Part shown: positions 59,601-64,000 of the stretch, in pieces
Layout of the letters: each line of letters starts with the position of its first letter
Numbering within the stretch: the stretch's first letter is position 1
NCBI GenBank assembly: GCA_019637395.1
Contig: JAHBVR010000009.1
Coordinates: forward strand, 267,628-331,627
Direction of reading: 5' to 3'
Length of the DNA stretch: 64,000 nucleotides
From: Vulcanimicrobiota bacterium
Lineage (GTDB): Bacteria; Vulcanimicrobiota; Xenobia; Xenobiales; JADMJV01
Notes under the pieces: model-generated
The model's input: the letters and a program-made list of their open reading frames with translations, nothing else
Told to the model about the DNA's origin: nothing
The model's database searches: none
Translations under genes and position numbers: made by a program

Positions 59601-60767
59601 ATGAATTCGGTCAGCAATCGCAACATTCTCCGCCAGGAATTCAAAAAAGAACTCCAGGGCTACTATCAGCTCAACGGCCAAAAGAATGGCTCGCCCATCG
59701 AAGGAACCATCTATCCTCCCGATATCACTCCCAACGACCAGGTGGCCTTAGAGAAACGGGTTGATGAGCTCTCCAGCTTCCTGGCCAGCAAAGAGGGGAT
59801 CAATTTCCGGCCCACACCCGAGTTCGGCAAAGGCCGCGTCGAAGACCGCGCCCAGGTGGCTGCCAGCGCTTCGGGCTGGGTCAAGGCCTCGAGCCGGGTG
59901 GCCCTGCAGACGGCCACCAGCATGATTGGCAACCCCGCCATCCAGGCCATGGTCAACGAGGGTCTCAAGGGCTGCGAAGCGGAATTCTTTACCGCCCCCT
60001 CCTCCAAGTCCGGAATGTTCCATCCCGCCGATGAGATCAACGAGGGCGGACTGGCCCTGCACACCGCGCGCGTGGTGCAGATGGGCGAGCATCTGGGCGA
60101 GTTTTTCGGCCTGAACGCCAGCGAGAAGGACAACCTGCGGGCCGGCCTGGTACTCCACGATTCGGTCAAAGGCGGCGACCCCTGGGCGGGTTACTCCAAC
60201 GAGCACGGCGAGCTGGCCGGCCAGTTCATTGCCAGCCTGAACGGTCCGGCCGACGCCAAAGCCGTGGCGGCGCAGATTGCCACCAATCACATGGCCCTGT
60301 GGCGCCAGAAGAACGACGGCACTCCCAACCCGGCCGTGCCCGACAACAAAATGGACATGATTGCCTCCCTCTCCGACTACCTGGCCGCGCGCGACAACAT
60401 CTACGTCGACGTGCCCGGCGTCGACAAGTCCATCGCGCCGATTTCCACCCCGGAAGACCGCATGAAGCCTCAAGTCTACAGCGGCACCACCAAGAACCGC
60501 TCCAAAGAGTTCCCGCGCGGCATGGAGATCACCATGGACAAAGAAGATCTCCACGTCGTCATCAACGGCAAGACCTACACCGGCAAGATCAACGACCCGG
60601 AAATCAAGGATGGATACTTAAGCTACGGTGGCTTTGAGGGCAAAGAGCTCGAAGGCATGTCCGTGAAAGCCAACTTCTGGCTGCTGACCGGCGCCAAAGG
60701 CGGCAAGGTCGTGTTGGGTAAAGGCGCCGAAACCGCCGAATACTTCGTGCGCCCGCCTCAAGCGTAG
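59601..60767 (+). CDS. HD-domain phosphohydrolase-like protein
   Basis: 388 residues. The metal-binding series is complete: H154 in LALHTARVV, H186-D187 in VLHDSVKGG, H202 in NEHGELAG, H230 in TNHMALW and D259 in SLSDYLAARD. This matches HD hydrolases acting on nucleotides or phosphate esters. The N-terminal 110 residues and the C-terminal 110 (HVVINGKTYTGKINDP, a beta-rich domain) are unrecognised. It follows the PLD-like gene and probably forms a pair with it. The ribosome binding site GGGAAGGAC is about 12 bases before the ATG. Confidence 0.75.
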   Translation: MNSVSNRNILRQEFKKELQGYYQLNGQKNGSPIEGTIYPPDITPNDQVALEKRVDELSSFLASKEGINFRPTPEFGKGRVEDRAQVAASASGWVKASSRVALQTATSMIGNPAIQAMVNEGLKGCEAEFFTAPSSKSGMFHPADEINEGGLALHTARVVQMGEHLGEFFGLNASEKDNLRAGLVLHDSVKGGDPWAGYSNEHGELAGQFIASLNGPADAKAVAAQIATNHMALWRQKNDGTPNPAVPDNKMDMIASLSDYLAARDNIYVDVPGVDKSIAPISTPEDRMKPQVYSGTTKNRSKEFPRGMEITMDKEDLHVVINGKTYTGKINDPEIKDGYLSYGGFEGKELEGMSVKANFWLLTGAKGGKVVLGKGAETAEYFVRPPQA

Positions 60768-61069
60768 CTTCAGCTTAGAATAAGCTCTTGCGCTCGCCTG
60801 CTCTCCGCCGGTCAGGTCTGATAGGAACGAGCCACGCCCAGCTCCGCCCTTAGTGATCAATCCAAGCAAATGGTGCCAACTTCGGCCGCTAAGCCTGCAG
60901 GAAAGTCTCGATGTCACCGTCCCGATAGGCGCAAAGGTTCGGAGTGGCACCTCGATGAAATCCGCAACTTGCTTCTCACTGAGGACTCGTTGAGAAGCCC
61001 GCGCAGATGGACCCAGATCCGCACCATCCATGTCGGAAAGCTCCTGTGGTCCTTGTGACAACTCTAGAT
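60768..61069. other. gene-poor stretch after the HD gene
   Basis: Only a weak six-base inverted repeat (AGCTTA-GAA-TAAGCT, 60772-60786) just after the stop, possibly a minor terminator. The frames that remain open look like chance frames of GC-rich DNA. Confidence 0.4.
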
Positions 61070-61375
61070 CTATCGGCAGAGGGGGCTTCCGGCGGGGCCC
61101 ACCGAGAAGGGCGTAGCTCGAATTCGTTCGCCCGGGCCGGCCACAGGCTTCGTCTCGCTGCACACTGTGCGGACACCACGCGGACCGTGGATCTCGAAGA
61201 CGTCTCTCCAGGAAGCGTTGAGCGTGGCCCCCTCCACAGCGGATGAAAGGTCAACTCGATCACTACCCCAAGGATCATTGATAGCGGGCTCGTCGCCAGC
61301 GCTCAAGTGGCTTGGCTTGTTGGCTTGAGTTCTGCTCCAGTCGGTTTGGCGGACGCCGTTCGAGATGGTGTTCAT
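61070..61375 (-). CDS. possible small hypothetical protein
   Basis: 101 residues from ATG 61375, which has GGGAGA seven bases upstream. The first 60 residues (MNTISNGVRQTDWSRTQANK, then DRVDLSSAVEG) look like a genuine disordered protein start. The rest is rich in R, P and G and may be read-through of eroded DNA. It may be the truncated N terminus of a larger gene. Confidence 0.35.
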   Translation of the reverse strand: MNTISNGVRQTDWSRTQANKPSHLSAGDEPAINDPWGSDRVDLSSAVEGATLNASWRDVFEIHGPRGVRTVCSETKPVAGPGERIRATPFSVGPAGSPLCR

Positions 61376-61971
61376 TTTCGAGTCTCCCATATCCAAAATC
61401 TGCTCTTTGCATCTCGCCGGGCCAGGATGAACAGTCCGCCGATTTGCGATTCCAGGTACCCTTGGATACCGTTTGGCCGCTGTTTGCGGTCCGTTGAGTA
61501 GAGATTACCCACTCGAGGTGATGAGAAGATGATAAGAGCCAAGGTTTTGTGAACGGATTGTGAACTTGTCCTGTGCTTTCTGCGATGCAGGGTGTCTGGC
61601 CGCAGTAGCGTCCCGGCGCGCCAAACGATATCGTCGAGCTTGAATTCGGCCGGTTCGCCGGTTCGCCAAGCCGCATGGCCAGTGTGAAACGGCAGAGTAT
61701 GATAGCAACTGTTACTCGATGCTGAAGAAGTCCAAGCCCTACCGGCCGTAAGAGCTGGCTCAGGACCTGCTCAGAAATCGGCCAAGCGAAAAGCGGGTCT
61801 GCTTAGCCGTGTCCAAATTTGAAGTAAGTCTCAATGAAAGAACCAGAAATTGACTCTTGACAAAGGCGGTAAAGAACTCGGCCAGCTTTAGCTCTCCGTC
61901 TGGCTGACGGTCCAGTGATGGCCACTTTGGCGCGATAACGTGCCGCAGTGGTCATCTCAACCAATAGATCG
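61376..61971. other. gene-poor stretch
   Basis: About 600 bases with no supported gene on either strand. Base composition becomes more AT-rich towards the right, where the Sel1 gene ends. Nothing identifiable. Confidence 0.4.
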
Positions 61972-62595
61972 TTAGCCTTGTTCTGCCTTATTCCGCCAAA
62001 ATGAGGCGCGCTCAGGGTCACTAGGCAAACCAGAAGCACCAGCCTCATACAAATCGGCAAGAACGCCTGCTGTCTCAACTGAAACTTCCGGATTAGTTCC
62101 TGACGCAGCTTTTTCGAGCCATCCAATTCCCTCAGGAGTATGAACGGGCCCGCCCTCGCCTCTTAGAAGCATCAAGCCAAGATTATACTGAGCGGTCTGT
62201 TCGTTCTGTTCAGCCGCCAAGAAATACCATCTACGGCTTTGCTCGAGGTCTTGACCCAGACCATCCGAGTTGGTCGCCAGAAGAGTCGCCATCTCAAGCT
62301 GTGCAGATGATTCACCCGCCTCTGCATGCTCCTGAAGAAGGCGTCTGGACAGATTAAGACCCTCGTCGATTTCAGCAACAAGTTGCACGGCTTCAAGGTG
62401 GCCAGCAGTGGCTGCCTTTCGGAGCCAGTCTACTGCCTTCTTGTAAGCTGGGCCGTGTTGACGATACCAACGATAGCCAAGGATAAACTGCGCTTCCCTG
62501 TCACCTTGTCTAGCTTCTCTGTCAACATTGGTCCAGATATCGCCCTTGATTCGTTCACCTTGATCAATCCGTTGTTTCAGAAGAGAAAATTCCAT
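61972..62595 (-). CDS. Sel1-like repeat protein
   Basis: 207 residues with repeats of the Sel1 pattern: AQFILGYRWYRQHGPAYKKAVDWLRKAA, AQLEMATLLATN, SRRWYFLAAEQNEQTAQYNLGLMLLRGEGGP and VLADLYEAGASG. Sel1 repeats form solenoids used for protein binding, often in signalling or host interaction. No signal peptide. AGGAAG precedes the ATG. Codon and base use are more AT-rich than the rest of the window, suggesting recent acquisition. Confidence 0.8.
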   Translation of the reverse strand: MEFSLLKQRIDQGERIKGDIWTNVDREARQGDREAQFILGYRWYRQHGPAYKKAVDWLRKAATAGHLEAVQLVAEIDEGLNLSRRLLQEHAEAGESSAQLEMATLLATNSDGLGQDLEQSRRWYFLAAEQNEQTAQYNLGLMLLRGEGGPVHTPEGIGWLEKAASGTNPEVSVETAGVLADLYEAGASGLPSDPERASFWRNKAEQG

Positions 62596-62715
62596 TGCTT
62601 CCTATCCGATCGCAAACCAACGCTACCCTGTACAAGCGCATTGGCAGTGTCTGGTATAAACATACCCATTAGGCATGTTTATTGCTCTTTTTGAAGCCTG
62701 ACAAAGTTCAAACCA

Positions 62716-62870
62716 ATGCATAGAGCGCTCTCTAACACGGCATTGCGCAAAATCGGCTACACCAGCGTGCTGGACAGCATTGAACGCCTCAGAAAATCAG
62801 TTTGAACCGCCGTGGCGGAACCGCACTCACGGTGGTGTGGGAGGTGGGGCCCGCAAGGGCCTTGCCGGCC
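62716..62870 (+). mobile_element. 3' remnant of a group II intron with reverse-transcriptase tail
   Basis: A 29-residue open end (MHRALSNTALRKIGYTSVLD, then SIERLRKSV) resembles the C terminus of group II intron reverse transcriptases. Its stop codon overlaps GAACCGCCGTGGCGG-AACC-GCACTCACGGTGGTGT (62804-62838), which folds like intron domain V: an ACCGCCGTG/CACGGTGGT stem with one G-T pair, a GCG/CGC upper stem and a bulge. The bulge has three bases instead of two, so it is probably decayed. GTGGGAGG and a GC-rich hairpin follow, as in domain VI. The rest of the intron is absent. Confidence 0.6.
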
Positions 62871-62956
62871 CGATATTGATCCCAAGCGCAGGCACCCAAC
62901 TTTCAGTTGGGTGCTGGCTTAGGCGCCGCCTTAGACCCAAGGTCGCTTCGCGACCT
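62848..62956. repeat. cluster of three short hairpins
   Basis: GGCCC-GCAA-GGGCC (62848-62861), GCACCCAACT-TTC-AGTTGGGTGC (62892-62914, perfect ten-base stem) and AGGTCGC-TTC-GCGACCT (62940-62956, perfect seven-base stem). The last two share the loop TTC. No T-runs follow. The first could belong to the intron end; the others are unexplained. Confidence 0.6.
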
Positions 62957-63168
62957 GCGGCGTGGCCAAACCAAATCAACACTAGCAGGGTGGGGCTAAA
63001 CTGCTCGGATGAGACCAATTGCCCCCTTAATGATAACGGCGGCGTCGTGCTCTCTCGATTCTGACCATTTTCTCGGTGAGGAGCTGGTTTGATGCCATAC
63101 CGCCCACAAACGGCGTCAAATCAAGGTTTAAACCTCGAGCCCGCCGGCCTTGCTCGGCTGCACGTCAC

Positions 63169-64000
63169 CTATGCAGCCTCCAGCCTTGTGATGCGTAGCA
63201 GGTTGTAAGCTGCGCTGGTTATAAGGGTTGCCATGCTCGTTCTGATGCGACCTACAAACCTGGACTTACGGATACCACCGATCACTTTGCCCCAACCAAA
63301 GACCTCTTCAACAAGCTTTCTACGTACCTGGCTCATTTGGTAGCCCTTGTGCCGGGTGGTTCGGCGGTCCAAGCCCGGCGTTCGCCGACCAGCGATCTGG
63401 GCGATATGCGGTCCAATTTCTAGGTCGCGAAGAAATTGGACGAATCCGCACGTGTGATAGCCTTTGTCAGCTCCAAGCGACTCCATTGTCCCGCCTGCCG
63501 AGAGCCAAGAGGCAATCCATTCTTCGGCCGCTGAGGTCTCGGTCTGGGTGGCCTCGGTTACCAGCATCCCCACGACTAAGCCATTGCGGTTTTCCATCAA
63601 GCAATGGGCGCCGTAGCTGAGTTTGGCTTCTTTGCCAGGGCCCTTCCGCATTAGCTTCGCTTCCGGATCTGTGGTCGACTCGTGCGTATCGTTCGTCCGC
63701 TTCTGACCGCGGTAGTTGACGTCACCTTTGTCGTCCGGCTTGTCGCCGGAGTCATCTTTTGGCCGGAAGCTCTTGTGGCTCGCCCACGCCTCGATCAGTG
63801 TGCCATCGACAGTGAAGTGGTCATCGGACAGTAGACCGCGCTTCTTGGCCATCTCCACCACTTTTGAGAAGAAGCTAAGTGCGACGGAGTCGTTTTTGAT
63901 GCGGCTTCGGAGCTTGCTGAAACACGTGTGGTCAAAGCTGGCCTCGTCCATGGACATGTCCAGGAACCAGCGGAAAAGGATGTTGTAATCCAACTGCTCA
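63169..64000 (-). CDS. IS5-type DDE transposase, 5' partial
   Basis: 277 residues are visible and the frame is open (EQLDYNILFRWF) to the window edge, so the N terminus lies beyond. DDE residues: D in FTVDGTLIEAWAS, D in LGADKGYHTCGF and E in VEEVFGWGK. GLLSDDHFTVDGTLIEAW and YGAHCLMENRNGLVVGM are typical of one IS5 branch. The gene seems intact in the window and ends 63169. I could not define the terminal inverted repeat. The IS ends a run of mobile-element debris. Confidence 0.9.
   Translation of the reverse strand, partial: EQLDYNILFRWFLDMSMDEASFDHTCFSKLRSRIKNDSVALSFFSKVVEMAKKRGLLSDDHFTVDGTLIEAWASHKSFRPKDDSGDKPDDKGDVNYRGQKRTNDTHESTTDPEAKLMRKGPGKEAKLSYGAHCLMENRNGLVVGMLVTEATQTETSAAEEWIASWLSAGGTMESLGADKGYHTCGFVQFLRDLEIGPHIAQIAGRRTPGLDRRTTRHKGYQMSQVRRKLVEEVFGWGKVIGGIRKSRFVGRIRTSMATLITSAAYNLLRITRLEAA

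Noticed and set aside
61275-61676. 133-residue frame on the minus strand
   Set aside because: Overlaps the better supported small gene in another frame, has no ribosome binding site and an unnatural composition.
61803-62126. 107-residue frame after the Sel1 gene
   Set aside because: It overlaps the end of the Sel1 frame out of register; no start signal and no recognisable domain beyond one hydrophobic stretch.
62892-62956. CRISPR-like or terminator interpretation of the hairpin cluster
   Set aside because: No repeated unit with regular spacers and no T-runs after the stems.

Overview
This is about 64 kb of a GC-rich bacterial chromosome with gene-dense, mostly operonic coding. Informational genes (SMC, DnaX, RecR, ParB, ThrS, Lon, MnmE/MnmG/RsmG) are intact and dispersed. 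There is a folate ECF-type S component, a fused E1 alpha-beta dehydrogenase, a DUF4127 protein and an unusually long GlmS-like protein. This mix does not look like a standard proteobacterium. I would guess an uncultured lineage on the Terrabacteria side (for example an Eremiobacterota-, Armatimonadota- or Melainabacteria-like group), but no marker here settles it.

Layout. 0-4.3 kb: the end of a hybrid sensor protein, two small proteins, a class V aminotransferase translationally coupled to a PlsC-like acyltransferase, and a membrane protein whose N terminus resembles the first GspF domain. 4.4-10.8 kb: smc, a probable TIM-barrel protein and a DUF4127 protein in a tight operon, then TerC. 10.8-13.7 kb: an omega-amidase-like hydrolase and a MarR regulator next to a hydrolase and a ring-cleaving dioxygenase. 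Two near-identical palindromes mark this as an MhqR-like quinone/electrophile response unit. 13.7-16.1 kb: a TPM-like protein and a PilC/GspF inner-membrane protein. 16.2-25.6 kb: a 1172-residue GlmS-like protein, then the classic origin-proximal block rpmH-rnpA-yidD-yidC-jag-mnmE-mnmG-rsmG, without dnaA. 26-30.3 kb: an ATPase remnant, a two-PilZ protein with a long acidic, 12-residue-repeat middle, and a paralogue of its N-terminal domain. 30.4-35.4 kb: glutaredoxin, dnaX, a receiver-only protein, ybaB, recR, an NDUFA9-like reductase.

35.4-46.3 kb: TPR protein, ABC-2-like membrane protein, a Phd/PIN toxin-antitoxin pair, DUF389 protein, parB with a perfect parS on its start codon, two tandem glutathione S-transferases (one frameshifted) and lon with a strong terminator. 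46.3-54.4 kb: the operon hypothetical-thrS-glycosyltransferase preceded by a hairpin that buries its ribosome binding site; folT-like and uroD-like genes that converge across a duplicated segment; a TPR/SEC-C protein. 54.4-56.5 kb: fused E1. 56.5-64 kb is accessory: a second toxin-antitoxin pair, a two-HKD phospholipase D-like protein next to an HD-domain hydrolase, a 1.2 kb gene-poor stretch, a Sel1-repeat protein of different base composition, the 3' remnant of a group II intron and an IS5-type transposase running off the end.

Two threads cross the window. Several genes without a ribosome binding site have a TAnnnT box exactly six bases before ATG, suggesting common leaderless transcription. 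Several regulators also have palindromes placed on their own start or promoter (MarR, ParB, the second antitoxin). No tRNA, rRNA or CRISPR array was seen.
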